Part shown: one piece after another, positions 53,060 through 64,000 of the stretch
Numbering within the stretch: position 1 is the stretch's first letter
Layout: each line of letters begins with the position of its first letter
Assembly (NCBI RefSeq): GCF_963678635.1
Contig: NC_087066.1
Span: 38,940,223 to 39,004,222 of the forward strand
DNA length: 64,000 nt
Source of the DNA: Symsagittifera roscoffensis
Lineage: Eukaryota > Xenacoelomorpha > Acoela > Convolutidae
Reading direction: 5' to 3'
Notes under the pieces: generated by a model
Database searches by the model: none
Seen by the model: the letters and a program-made list of their open reading frames with translations, nothing else
Told to the model about the DNA's origin: nothing
Translations under genes and position numbers: made by a program

Positions 53060-54690
53060 TAAAGGCTTTAGTTGTAGTTTTTTTAAAATTACTCTCGTAG
53101 TGGGAAGTAACTGTGGCGCAGGCTTATTATGGCGGTTTTTGTGGAAGGGTTCTGTTTTGCAAAGAACGATTGGAAATCTGTTAGAAAAATTAAGTTTGCT
53201 AATAATTCTTAAATTAGGTTTAGTTGCAGTTTTTTTAGATTACTCAAGCAGTGGGAAGTAATTATGGCGTTATTTTTGGGGAAAAGGTTTTGTTTTGCAA
53301 AAAACGATTGTAAACTTGTAAGACAAATAAAGCAAATATTGCTAATGCTTTTAAAATTAGGCTTCATTTGTGCTGTTGTTAAGATTACTCATGTAGTCCC
53401 GCACTGGAGTTCCATGGATAATAATCGTTTATAATGCAAAACTGTTTTCTAAAATAATGTCATTATAATCCATTTTTGTTGCAAACTTAGACCACAAAAT
53501 CGATTATATTGTCACTATAATCAATTATTTTCGTAAATATACAATCCATTAAATTTAATTACATAGGATTATAATCCATTTAAAATTAATAAAATTGATT
53601 ATAACGGATTATAATCTTTACTATTTGCGCAAAATTTTTTGCAAAAAATGCAACATTTTTGCGTTACTCACGGCCTACTTGCAATCTAAACCTGCTCGAA
53701 TTACAAATTACAACCCCCCTCCCCCCCCCCCACTTTGCCACTCATCCGCATTTGCCCAAACTCCCTCACCCCACTCCCGCACGTTTATCTCTACGCCCAC
53801 CCTCATGTTTACTAAAGTGTAACCCAAACCCTCCAACCCCCTCGCAATTACAGTTCTCCCCCCCCCCCCATTTTGTTTACCATTTTGAACGGGGGCGGGG
53901 AGGGAGGTTACTCAGTTGTTCCGCCCTCCCCCCCATTTTTTACCCGGCCCACGTTTAGTAAAAACGGGGAGGGGGTTAAACTAAGATAGAGAGAGGGGGT
54001 GAAATGAAGAAGAGTAAACTGTGGGAGGGGGGATGTGAACTGGGGGTGTAAATCATTAACTTCCTCTCTCAATGTCTACCAATAAATAACCCCTGCTCAT
54101 AAGGGGGAGTGCAAATGGCGGTTGTGGTATACTGGGAGGGAGGAGGGGGTGTGTGTTAACAGGGAAGAAAACGGGGTGGGGAGCGAACAGCGAACGTTGA
54201 ACGGAGACGGTTGAACGGGATATATAAGACAAAAAATAGAAAAATTGAAAAGTGAAATGAAACATTTTATGAAACCTAATTCGTAGCAACTGCACTAAAT
54301 AGGAAAAGCGATAAATTTGAAAACAAAATTTTAAATTTCATGACTAGCCTCTCGAATAAATCCATTATAATTGATTATAACCTATTATAAGGGACCACAT
54401 TGGCATAAAATTATAAGAAATATAATCCATTTTTAATCGATTATAATCGCTTAAAATGGATTATATTGATTTACAAATTACGAGGATTAAAATCCATTTT
54501 TGATGGATTATAATAGATTATTTTTGTAATTTTATAGATTTTATAATCGATTATTATTCATGGATTTCCAGTGCGGGGTGGGAAGCAATTGTAGCGCAGG
54601 GCTATTATGGCCTTGTTTTCGGGGAAGGAGTTGAGTTTTGCCAAGAACGACTGGAAATTTGTTAGACAAATAAAACAAAGTTTGCTATCA
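53060..54690. repeat. ~150-bp tandem repeat, three units, third split by a transposon
   Basis: Units share 'gtgggaagtaa' (53100, 53251, and 53396 joined with 54578), 'tattatggc' and 'gttttgcaaagaacga'. The third unit is interrupted between 53397 and 54578 by a TIR element. The other units show the uninterrupted site. Confidence 0.75.
53398..54577. mobile_element. 1.18-kb TIR element with ATTATAATCC arms and C-rich core
   Basis: Ends CCCGCACTGGAGTTCCATGG and the inverse of CCCGCACTGGAAATCCATGA. GT is repeated on both sides (53396-53397, 54578-54579), and comparison with the neighbouring tandem units confirms the empty site. Both arms are filled with direct and inverted copies of TTATAATCGATTATAA/ATTATAATCCATTT. 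The core (53700-54200) is C- or G-rich with runs of up to 13 C and GGGGGCGGGGAGGGAGG at 53891, likely G-quadruplex or i-motif formers. No transposase is present. Confidence 0.7.
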
Positions 54691-55185
54691 TAAATAAGCA
54701 CTTTCAGTCATGTTCAACTCCAAAAAGATCTCGCTTAGTATTAGGAAAACTAGTCTGATTTCTGAATTTTTTTCTGACAAATTTACAACTAGACGTTGAA
54801 AATCATAATCCGAGTTTGTTAACCTGAAAATATTATTTCAGAGATTAACTTTCGTTTTCTACCTTCTCAAAACACAAAAAAGGAAAAAAAATCAGGTCAT
54901 CTACGTCATTTCTTTCTTTTGAAGTAATATTAGTTTCGTACAATTTTTCTTTCAAGTTATTTGAGTCTCTGAGTTAGGAAAATTCCTAAAACATCGAGAC
55001 CACGATGGATTGATTCGATTTGTAACTGCAATGAAAAAACAGCTCAGACGAAGGCAGATCACTAAATGGTTAAATGAGGTTATAATAAGCTGACACACGT
55101 GTTACAGAACATTCTATTCTATCAGAGAAAATACTTCAGATAGCATAACTCTACCTCAAAGTTGTAAAAAAAATATGTAAAAAAA

Positions 55186-56110
55186 CTGCTCATATTAGGG
55201 CAAAGCCCTGAATGTTCCGACTGCCTTGTTAGATCTATAGATCAGTAATAACAAGAGAAAATTTTTGCGCGTTTATTGTCCCAAATCGGCCTACAGGGCA
55301 ATCACTAAAGGCCCAAAGTGTTACAAAAATTATCACAAGTGAAATGTATAATTTCTCGATTTCTGATCAGTATGTATCAGAACTGGGTCTACGGCACACA
55401 AACGATATGTCAAACATCTGCTAGTTACACAAGCAAAGGCTTGTTTTATAGTATGAACTACCTTTTTTTCAACCTAAGTCGCAAAAATTGTTGCGACGCA
55501 AAAATTGTTGCGACAAAATTTGTTCATTTTGATCAATAAGCAACTTATAAGTACAGCCAAGGCTAAGGATATTAACAGTGACTATTATTTTACAAATAGA
55601 ACTTTAGCTTCAAGGTATCATGCATCTGTAGCGTAGAGGTAGCGAAGGAGAACCGCAGCAAAATAAAATAACCGCAACAAGGAGAACCGCAACAAAATAA
55701 ATAGAACCTCAACAAAAAATGATTTGTAAAAACCATCCTCCCACACGCTATCTGAAGTACAAAGTGATAGATTTTGCTACTAGTAACAAATCAATTGTGG
55801 CAGATAAACTTCCTTCAACCAATTTGGAACAATTTCTAAGACGAAACAAATCTCCTCGCTTACGCGTTAATTGCGCGAAAATTATTGCGCGTTTCTTGTC
55901 CCAATTTGGCCTAAAGGGCCATCATTAAAGGCCCAGAGCTTAACAAAAATTATCACAGGTGAAATTTCATTTGAAAATTAAGCTTAGGATAACAATAATT
56001 TTGGAATGAAAAACAAAAACTCCGTCGAATGTGGTTAGTTAAAAAGTCAGAAGTTGAAAACCACCCCGAGCACAAATATTACGTTATTTTCGTCACAAAA
56101 GTCTGAACAA
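55186..56110 (-). mobile_element. Helentron-like element, minus strand, in copy B
   Basis: Counterpart of 47868-48792 with the same hairpin end and left end. Confidence 0.7.
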
Positions 56111-58068
56111 TAATTGATTCATTCCAACTACAGGAAGGCCAATTTGTTAAAAATTTGGACGAAAGCTTTTGAGATAATGCCAACTAATAGTAATGCGACA
56201 AATTTCTGAAAGCACAAACCTAATCAAATAAAGATATTATGCGACAAAATGCATTTCTGTTCTTATAACGGGGGAGAGGTTCGGTACAGGGTAGCATAGA
56301 GGAGAAATAATTAACAATGTCCTCGATCTCTGATCAATATGTATCAAAACTGGGTCTAGAGCACACATCCGGTATGTCACTAACTACTGCTAATTACACA
56401 GGCAAAAGCTTCTGTTATAGTATGAACCACCTTTTTTCCAACCTAACTCGTAAATATTGTTGAGACGCAAATATTGTTGCGACGCAAATATTGTTGAGAC
56501 AAATGTTGTTCATTTTGATCAATGATCAGCAAGAGGGTTTGAACCTGGGCAGGGTCGGATGTTTTTAATGAACTTTTTCGTATTCTAGTTAAAATGCGTA
56601 TATCTTTCGTATCCTAGTTCGCTTTATAAACTGAGGCATGTTAGTTGGTAAATTTTTTTAAATTCAAATTGACTGGTACTGCGTCATAATTGGCTTGCGT
56701 CACTTAGCAATCATGTAGATTCATAAGTGGCGTGCGTCATTTGAGAAATTTTGCAGATTCAAAGTTTTACTCATTCAGTTTTTCTCAGAAGCGTTATTGG
56801 TCATATTTTTGCTTGTGTATACGACGTGCAACTTCGCCTCTGTGTTCAAACATCCTAAATTGTATCATAATGATTTAATAATATGCCGTAAGAATTTTAA
56901 AATTAAGACATAGTTCATTTGTCCGATCCCATTTTAGCCTATTCTTGCTTCAAGGTCGTCGGAAGCTACGCTACGCGCGCGTCGCCGCTTCGAGGCAATA
57001 ACCGGCTCTAGTTTTAATATAGAATCCTACTTTTTCTTGGTAAGCTTGTAACACTTTGGCGCGATCGCGGCGATCCGTCTACTTTCTACTACTACAGCAT
57101 CTGTTAAGCGAACGGTAAAAATTAGAACTTTGCCCTAATTTTGAATAAAGTTGTTTTTTTTTTTGAATTTTTTCATCATTTTTTGTTGGTTTTTCGGATG
57201 TTTGACGTATCGGTTGTTCACACAGTACCCATCAAAACCAAACGGCTAGTCTACACGCAGCTCCTTGACTGACCTTAATTTTTGTTTTGTTTTGTTTCAT
57301 TAAATGACTCTGACCGATGATCTCTATTATGACTTAGTGTTTTGTACTTGTGTTTGAAACATTCTCTCTCTTTTTTGTTAAAAAAAATCAGGCTTTTCCT
57401 TCGTAGAGCAAAATACCATAAACTATGCTCAATTTTTTAGGGTTTTTTCAATGTGTATAAAAAACTTGTAAATCGAAATTTGGATTTTTCATTATAGGCG
57501 ATGAAAACACTAATCAAGTAAATTAGTTAGTCTAAGCAAAAAAGCTGCTGAAAGAAAGTTTTCAACTAAGCAGATATCCGCAGAGGTTATAAAATTAATT
57601 TTTCTACGCACGACAGGGGATGCCGATTGATTTTTCTATTAAATTTAACCTTGAAGTAAATAAATGAACTCGCTAGTCAAACTTTTACGTCTCAAAAATT
57701 TTTGCAAACCTCTTTCTCAAACTTCTGTCAACAATTCGAAGTTTTGAATTCTAAGTGAAAGTAAGATTAATCTCCCGAATAGATTATGAAGCACTAGTTT
57801 TTTTTTCACGTAAATTTTAGGTTTTAACTTGACTTTTAAATCAAAGGTTGATAATACTTTTTAGTTTAATGAAGCCATGAAATTGTGTTCTGGAAGCATA
57901 ATCATAAATTCGTAGTCTAAGATCCAAAAGAATTGTAGTTCCTGCGAATCGCAGCGGAGCTATCAGTAGGCCTTAACAGTCTATTTGTATTATCTCCCCA
58001 CATTCCAGACAGTGTTATTTTGCTGAGCGAAGCTGTTTTTTGCCACTCAAGGCCGTTTTTTTTCGTCT

Positions 58069-58242
58069 AGAACTTTTACGTGGTACCACTATTGCAGCCA
58101 AATTTGGTCAGGTTGTGGTAGACCTAAAGCTGGAGGTCAAGTGAGAGCTTGTCCTCACACACTATCATTGCTATGGCATGGGATCGAATACACGATCTGA
58201 CGATTTCAAAGTGAACGCCTTACCACTGTGCTAAGTGCCTCC
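58069..58242 (-). mobile_element. tRNA-derived SINE in copy B
   Basis: Counterpart of 50750-50923; A and B boxes are unchanged. Confidence 0.65.
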
Positions 58243-58682
58243 TGAATTGTTTATTAACGGTCTAATTTAGTTGCAATTAAATACTGAATTAAGTCGGAAC
58301 TTTCTGTGAAACGGCTACTCCTTTATGAAAACGTTTAACAGGGTTCTATGATAACGTTACAGGGTTCTGTGATAACAGGGTTCTTGAAAACGTTAACGTT
58401 TAACCGACTTCTATGATACTTGCTAATTGTTCCGGCTTAGAAATTTTGCCGGTTTCATTGTGGTGCTACGGTGCTTGCAAAGTGAGCTCTTGTAATTAAG
58501 TCATAACTTACTATGAGGATGAGCGCTGGTTATGTGCGCTCTTCGTCATTCTAAATAATTATTTTTTGGATAAGGCCTCCGAGATGGTTGACTAAAATAT
58601 TCGAAGCAGGAACGAGAGCAAGCAAACTGATCCAAAAACTAGAGGCAAATTTCATCATGACATATTCGATAGTGTGGCGTGT

Positions 58683-58739
58683 CTGTGAGTATGTGTGTGT
58701 GCGTATGTGTGCATGGTTGTGTATATGTGCGTGTGTGTG

Positions 58740-58788
<49 letters not shown>
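58683..58788. repeat. GT microsatellite in copy B
   Basis: Same tract as at 51364 with a pure run longer by several GT units; useful as a marker of divergence after duplication. Confidence 0.95.
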
Positions 58789-60187
58789 ATTTGTGTACAC
58801 TACAGCCTGCGTAACCACTGGAAACTTTGTAGAAAATTTTTTCGATTGCTTAATTTCAAAAAATATAAGACCAAAACTTCAAAAGAAAACTTAAATACAT
58901 CCCCTCCCTATTGAAAAAACAAGGAAATTCATTGCAAGGTAGAAAAGTTGTATATTTAACCGTTGAATTAGTCCTTTGCAGGAATTTACTAAATACCATT
59001 TGGGAGTGCAGTTAACAACATTTATTATAACTGCAAAAAAATCACCTTTCTTTGCTAAACAGGATATATTTTTGCCTTTTTTTTCATTTTTGCTAAGCAT
59101 GATATATTTTTGTGTACTCAATTTTGTGTCTTTTTAAAAATAGAATTGATCAGCGCATCAGTAGATTTGATGGAAACCATTGACATATTGCTTTCGATAA
59201 TTACTCGTTAAAATGACTGCAGATTTTCCTCCCTCTTTTCCGCTTCTGCGGATATTGTCAATAAAACTGCCGGCAAAGGCCAAATAATGATTTGCAGTCC
59301 ATCATTTTAAATGACCTTTCTTATCTTCCTGATGAAGTTTTAATGCACATTCCATTCCATCTTCAGCAAATTATGGCGGGAAATATAGAATTTGGGCTTT
59401 TATTTCAAATAACTATGGGCTGTATAGCTGAATTCAGTGCAATAAAAGTATAGGTGTCCATGTCAAAATGGCAGGCGTTCAAGAATCCGAAACTCAGATA
59501 ACCGAAAGTAAACACTGATAGAGTTATTTTTCACATTTTCTATTGCTTTTACTTTCAGAATGCAAAAGTTATTTCGCTAGTTGCTGTAAAATTGACATTT
59601 TTTAGCCAGCTGAAAAAAATGTTGCCAGCTTGAAAGCATTAACAAAATCTATGGACCGAGAAAATAGTTTTTTCTTCGGGTAATTGTTGGAAGGGCGAAA
59701 ATGATGAAAAGTTGCCAATAGCGATTATTGATTTCTTTCAGAACTAAAAAAAAACGTCACGTGAACAAAAATGAAGGGTGGAAAGAACCCACAGCTAGTC
59801 AAACAGAAGCTTGGCAGGTTTAGTGCGGCAGTGATGAGAAAAGAACATTAATCATTTGCAAAAATACATCATTTTCGGCACTTTTACCCCTGTGAAATGA
59901 AGGCAGAAATGACGACGCTTCTTAGTGCACCGCTAATTAAATTAATAACCCAAATGCGACCGGGTTGTTAAAATAGTCTCCGTGCTTCCAATTTCGCTGC
60001 TGGGGAAAATTCAGTCGCTACATTTTTAAATCGCAGAAAAAAGATTACCTTGACAATAACTCACGTAATAACAACGCCACACCGATAGAAGATCAGAAAT
60101 AGAGAAGAATATTTTGTCAAGCTAATCAGCACACCTGATTTGGAAAAATTGCTATAAATTCATATTTCGCAATCAGTTTAGCCAGTT

Positions 60188-60256
60188 TATAATATATGCT
60201 TCGGTAGTCGCATCAGTTAGCTGTAAATTATGTTCCTATATTGTTATAATCATCAG
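60188..60256 (+). promoter_or_regulatory. TATA plus initiator with a short first-exon candidate, copy B
   Basis: Same TATAATATATG, ATCAGTTAGC, ATG (60230) and CATCAG|GTAAGA as at 52857-52925. Confidence 0.35.
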
Positions 60257-60728
60257 GTAAGAAATTTTTTTCCACGTATACTTGAATCTTAAGCATATAG
60301 ACTTGTGAGTTAATTTTTTTTGGTGCTTTAAAAAAACTTTGATGGATCTAATATTTTGCAGATTTTTTAAGTTTCACTGTTAACTTTAAATAAAGGCTTT
60401 AGTTGTAGTTTTTTTTAAATTACTCTCGTAGTGGGAAGTAACTGTGGCGCAGGCTTATTATGGCGGTTTTTGTGGAAGGGTTCTGTTTTGCAAAGAACGA
60501 TTGGAAATCTGTTAGAAAAATTAAGTTTGCTAATAATTCTTAAATTAGGTTTAGTTGCAGTTTTTTTAGATTACTCAAGCAGTGGGAAGTAATTATGGCG
60601 TTATTTTTGGGGAAAAGGTTTTGTTTTGCAAAAAACGATTGTAAACTTGTAAGACAAATAAAGCAAATATTGCTAATGCTTTTAAAATTAGGCTTCATTT
60701 GTGCTGTTGTTAAGATTACTCATGTAGT

Positions 60729-61914
60729 CCCGCACTGGAGTTCCATGGATAATAATCGTTTATAATGCAAAACTGTTTTCTAAAATAATGTCATTATAAT
60801 CCATTTTTGTTGCAAACTTAGACCACAAAATCGATTATATTGTCACTATAATCAATTATTTTCGTAAATATACAATCCATTAAATTTAATTACATAGGAT
60901 TATAATCCATTTAAAATTATTAAAATTGATTATAACGGATTATAATCTTTACTATTTGCGCAAAATTTTTTGCAAAAAATGCAACATTTTTGCGTTACTC
61001 ACGGCCTACTTGCAATCTAAACCTGCTCGAATTACAAATTACAACCCCCCTCCCCCCCCCCCCCCACTTTGCCACTCATCCGCATTTGCCCAAACTCCCT
61101 CACCCCACTCCCGCACGTTTATCTCTACGCCCACCCTCATGTTTACTAAAGTGTAACCCAAACCCTCCAACCCCCTCGCAATTACAGTTCTCTCCCCCCC
61201 CCCCCCATTTTGTTTACCATTTTGAACGGGGGCGGGGAGGGAGGTTACTCAGTTGTTCCGCCCTCCCCCCCATTTTTTACCCGGCCCACGTTTAGTAAAA
61301 ACGGGGAGGGGGTTAAACTAAGATAGAGAGAGGGGGTGAAATGAAGAAGAGTAAACTGTGGGAGGGGGGATGTGAACTGGGGGTGTAAATCATTAACTTC
61401 CTCTCTCAATGTCTACCAATAAATAACCCCTGCTCATAAGGGGGAGTGCAAATGGCGGTTGTGGTATACTGGGAGGGAGGAGGGGGTGTGTGTTAACAGG
61501 GAAGAAAACGGGGTGGGGAGCGAACAGCGAACGTTGAACGGAGACGGTTGAACGGGATATATAAGACAAAAAATAGAAAAATTGAAAAGTGAAATGAAAC
61601 ATTTTATGAAACCTAATTCGTAGCAACTGCACTAAATAGGAAAAGCGATAAATTTGAAAACAAAATTTTAAATTTCATGACTAGCCTCTCGAATAAATCC
61701 ATTATAATTGATTATAACCTATTATAAGGGACCACATTGGCATAAAATTATAAGAAATATAATCCATTTTTAATCGATTATAATCGCTTAAAATGGATTA
61801 TATTGATTTACAAATTACGAGGATTAAAATCCATTTTTGATGGATTATAATAGATTATTTTTGTAATTTTATAGATTTTATAATCGATTATTATTCATGG
61901 ATTTCCAGTGCGGG
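60729..61914. mobile_element. TIR element with C-rich core, copy B
   Basis: Counterpart of 53398-54577, with longer C runs in the core. It was already present before the tandem duplication because both copies share the insertion site. Confidence 0.7.
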
Positions 61915-62235
61915 GTGGGAAGCAATTGTAGCGCAGGGCTATTATGGCCTTGTTTTCGGGGAAGGAGTTGAGTTTTGCCAAGAACGACTGGAAATTTGTT
62001 AGACAAATAAAACAAAGTTTGCTATCATAAATAAGCACTTTCAGTCATGTTCAACTCCAAAAAGATCTCGCTTAGTATTAGGAAAACTAGTCTGATTTCT
62101 GAATTTTTTTCTGACAAATTTACAACTAGACGTTGAAAATCATAATCCGAGTTTGTTAACCTGAAAATATTATTTCAGAGATTAACTTTCGTTTTCTACC
62201 TTCTCAAAACACAAAAAAGGAAAAAAAATCAGGTC

Positions 62236-63618
62236 TTTTTTGTGTACGTTTTTCCATGCTTCGGCTTCAAACAATGTGGTCGTCAGCATCTGCTTTGTTT
62301 GTACAGCAACAAGTTACTTTATTCCACAATCGCATTTCTCATTACTTCATTCACGCCAAAACGTATTTTTTTTATGAGTAAATTTTTGGTTTTCCCATAT
62401 ACTTTATAAAAGTTTTTTTTAAAATTATCTGCCGACACGAAAATCTAAAAAAATTTGATGATGCAAAAATTGTTGTATAAGCTAGGCGCATAACAAAAGG
62501 TTAGATTTGGATTTTCCAACAATCGACTAATGAAAGAAAATGTTTGTAATTTTGTGCTCAGTTTTCTGTCAAAAACTAATTTTGGCCTTTCAACCAACAA
62601 TTTTTGGTGGAACTCCTTTCGTACTATCTGAAACATAATAATGTCTTGTTATTATTATGTCCCGGATACAATAGTGTCCTGTGCTTGTATAATATAAATG
62701 ATTTGACAGCGCGGTTAGTTTCTTTTAAACTACAGGGGTTCAAAACTTGAAATTTTGGCAAATATGAGGTTTTGAGGCAACCAGTTTCCAGTTGTTTCAT
62801 TAGGGTAGAAATTATATTTTTGCTGCGAATTAATCCTGCTCTGAGTTCATTCCAATTTGAGTCCGGGAAAGCAAACTGATACAAAAATAGAATCACAAAA
62901 AGCGAATCTCAACATATTGTGGTTGACTTTGCATAGCGTGTCTCTCTCTGTGTGTGATGAGCGTGGGTACTTGTACGGGGTATGGATAAAGGATCCTTTT
63001 TTTCAAAAAAAAAACTTGAACCGTTTTTTCTAAATTTTTTGAAACTTTTTATGTGAAAACTACCTCAGGCACGTTAAAAAGCATTTGAAATACTCAACCT
63101 TAGTTCGTTTTTTTTTCGCTTTTGCTAGCCCAAGATTTGGTGGACACTAAAATTAGCATAGCCTCTGGAAAAATTGTACATATACATATATGAATGTCTA
63201 AAAAAAAATCAATTTTCGCCTGAAAAGTTTTAATTTAGCTTTTAAATTTTTGTATGTTTACCTCTGATCAATTGCATTTTTCTCTGGAGAGTTTTGGTCT
63301 GAATGCTTAGATCACCGTCTTCAAAACTAGCAGAATTTATCAAGTTATGCAAATCAATGACTCACTCATTTTGAATTAGGATCCAATGGTCGCAAGAAAT
63401 CGAAAAAAAATAACCAGCTGCATGAAATCAAGAACTACATAGCCAAATGATTTTTTTAAAACAATGAATAAAAAAGATGCAGCATATCTTTTTGCCGTGT
63501 AAGAAGCAGAGATGGCTCCGACTGCAGATATCAAAGAGTTTTTTAAATTTTTGAAGTTTTGCTTTTCAAAGGTAAAACATGTTTCAAAGTTTTCCACTTG
63601 GCTATGCCTTTCATTTAT
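62236..63618. other. No gene seen; diverged dispersed repeat
   Basis: A hairpin end like that at 22726 lies at 62273-62313 (CTGCTTTGTTTGTACAGCAA). 62868-62960 (gcaaactgatacaaaaa, then gcgtgtctctctctgtgtgt) is a diverged relative of the sequence leading into the GT tract at 51300-51380. Open frames are short and T-rich, with no coding character. Confidence 0.5.
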
Positions 63619-63813
63619 TGTTGAGGTTGTTGTTGTTGTTGCTGTTGTTGCGCCGTTGTTGTTGTTGTTGTTGTTGTTGTTGTTGCTGTTGCTGTTCTTG
63701 TTGTTTTTGCTGTTTTGATGTTGTTGCTAGTGCTGTTGTTAATGTTTTTGTTTTTGTTGTTGTTGTTGTAGACGTTTTTGTTGTTGGCGTTGGCGTTGTT
63801 GCTGCTGCTGTTT

Positions 63814-63854
<41 letters not shown>

Positions 63855-64000
63855 GCTGTTGTTGCTGTTGTTGTTGTTGTTGTTGTTGGCGCTGGTGTTG
63901 GCGTTGGCGTTGTGGTTGCTGTTGTTAATGATGTTGTTTTTTTTGTTGATGTTGTTTATATTGTTGTTGGTGCTGCTGTTGTTGTTGTTTTTGTTGTTGC
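63619..64000. repeat. TTG/GTT trinucleotide tract, runs off the window
   Basis: At least 380 bp dominated by TTG with interspersed TGC, TGG and TTT triplets. It could encode poly-Leu/Val/Cys on + or poly-Gln/Asn/Thr on -, but stops interrupt the long frames and nothing suggests an exon. Confidence 0.9.

Larger units (their letters stand above)
47582..54898. repeat. 7.3-kb tandem duplication, copy A
   Basis: It starts TCTACGTCATTTC and runs to ATCAGGTC; the next copy begins after a single extra A (54899). Copy B differs by a handful of substitutions (for example near 51715, 52740, 52783, 53586) and by length at the GT, C and T runs. This supports a real, recent duplication rather than an assembly echo. 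Confidence 0.95.
54900..62235. repeat. 7.3-kb tandem duplication, copy B
   Basis: A direct repeat of 47582-54898, about 19 bp longer because of longer GT and C tracts. It ends AATCAGGTC, followed by unique TTTTTTGTG. The same internal elements appear in the same order. Confidence 0.95.

Noticed and set aside
53595-53958. Pro-rich ORFs in the C-rich core (also 60926-61295)
   Set aside because: Produced by C runs whose lengths differ between the two copies, shifting the frame; not conserved coding.
63512-63718. 68-aa ORF ending in poly-Leu
   Set aside because: The end is the TTG repeat and the start has no support.

Overview
The window is AT-rich animal DNA, with no sign of bacterial or phage gene organisation. 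Coding exons are sparse, intron-like gaps are large, and most of the sequence is transposable elements, minisatellites and microsatellites, with one 200-base N gap. The invertebrate assignment rests on the Ty3/gypsy-type retroelement, short tRNA-derived SINEs and AT-richness; I cannot name the species.

Layout. (1) 1-20663: a 9338-bp segment occurs twice in direct orientation (1-9338 and 10486-19823). The copies keep a constant offset of 10485, so there are no length differences, and they are separated by 1147 bp. Each copy carries a GC-richer first coding exon, a 2.2-kb element with ~145-bp terminal inverted repeats, a decayed retrotransposon pol relic and the left part of a hairpin-ended, Helentron-like element. 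That element is complete only in copy 2. (2) 20664-26123: SINE-like and MITE-like insertions, a second coding exon (22937-23062) whose phase and frame match the first exon, and a 126-bp multibranched foldback with a perfect Pol III B box. (3) 26124 to the gap at 43801-44000: a very large (at least ~17.5 kb) retrovirus-like Ty3/gypsy element on the + strand. (4) 44080-44262: a Ser/Lys-rich exon behind a good splice acceptor, so the retroelement may sit in a host intron. (5) 44865-47500: a cluster of Helentron-like copies in both orientations. (6) 47582-62235: a recent 7.3-kb tandem duplication with a few SNPs and microsatellite length differences. Each copy carries an inverted Helentron-like element, a tRNA-derived SINE, a GT microsatellite, a TATA/initiator plus short first-exon candidate, and a 1.18-kb TIR element nested in a tandem repeat. 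(7) 63619-64000: a TTG-rich trinucleotide tract running off the end.

The retroelement is the most remarkable object. After a candidate 5' LTR ending at 26544 and a tRNA primer-binding site, it encodes in order: a basic 155-aa ORF, a 999-residue Gag, a protease in the Gag frame behind one TAG, Pol (RT, RNase H, integrase with GPY/F module) behind an A AAT TTT slippery heptamer, two tiny hydrophobic ORFs, a 378-codon proline-rich frame containing no Met codon, an envelope-like protein with signal peptide and membrane segment (interrupted by one TAA), and a 601-aa unknown protein. Neighbouring ORFs overlap by ATGA, 13 nt or 26 nt, an operon-like packing. A textbook 79-bp intron (GTAAGT, TACTAAC, TTTAG) lies just past the last stop. 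The 3' LTR is not visible and probably falls in the gap. The gag TAG and env TAA each could be a single C-to-T change in a Gln codon, so this copy may be defective.
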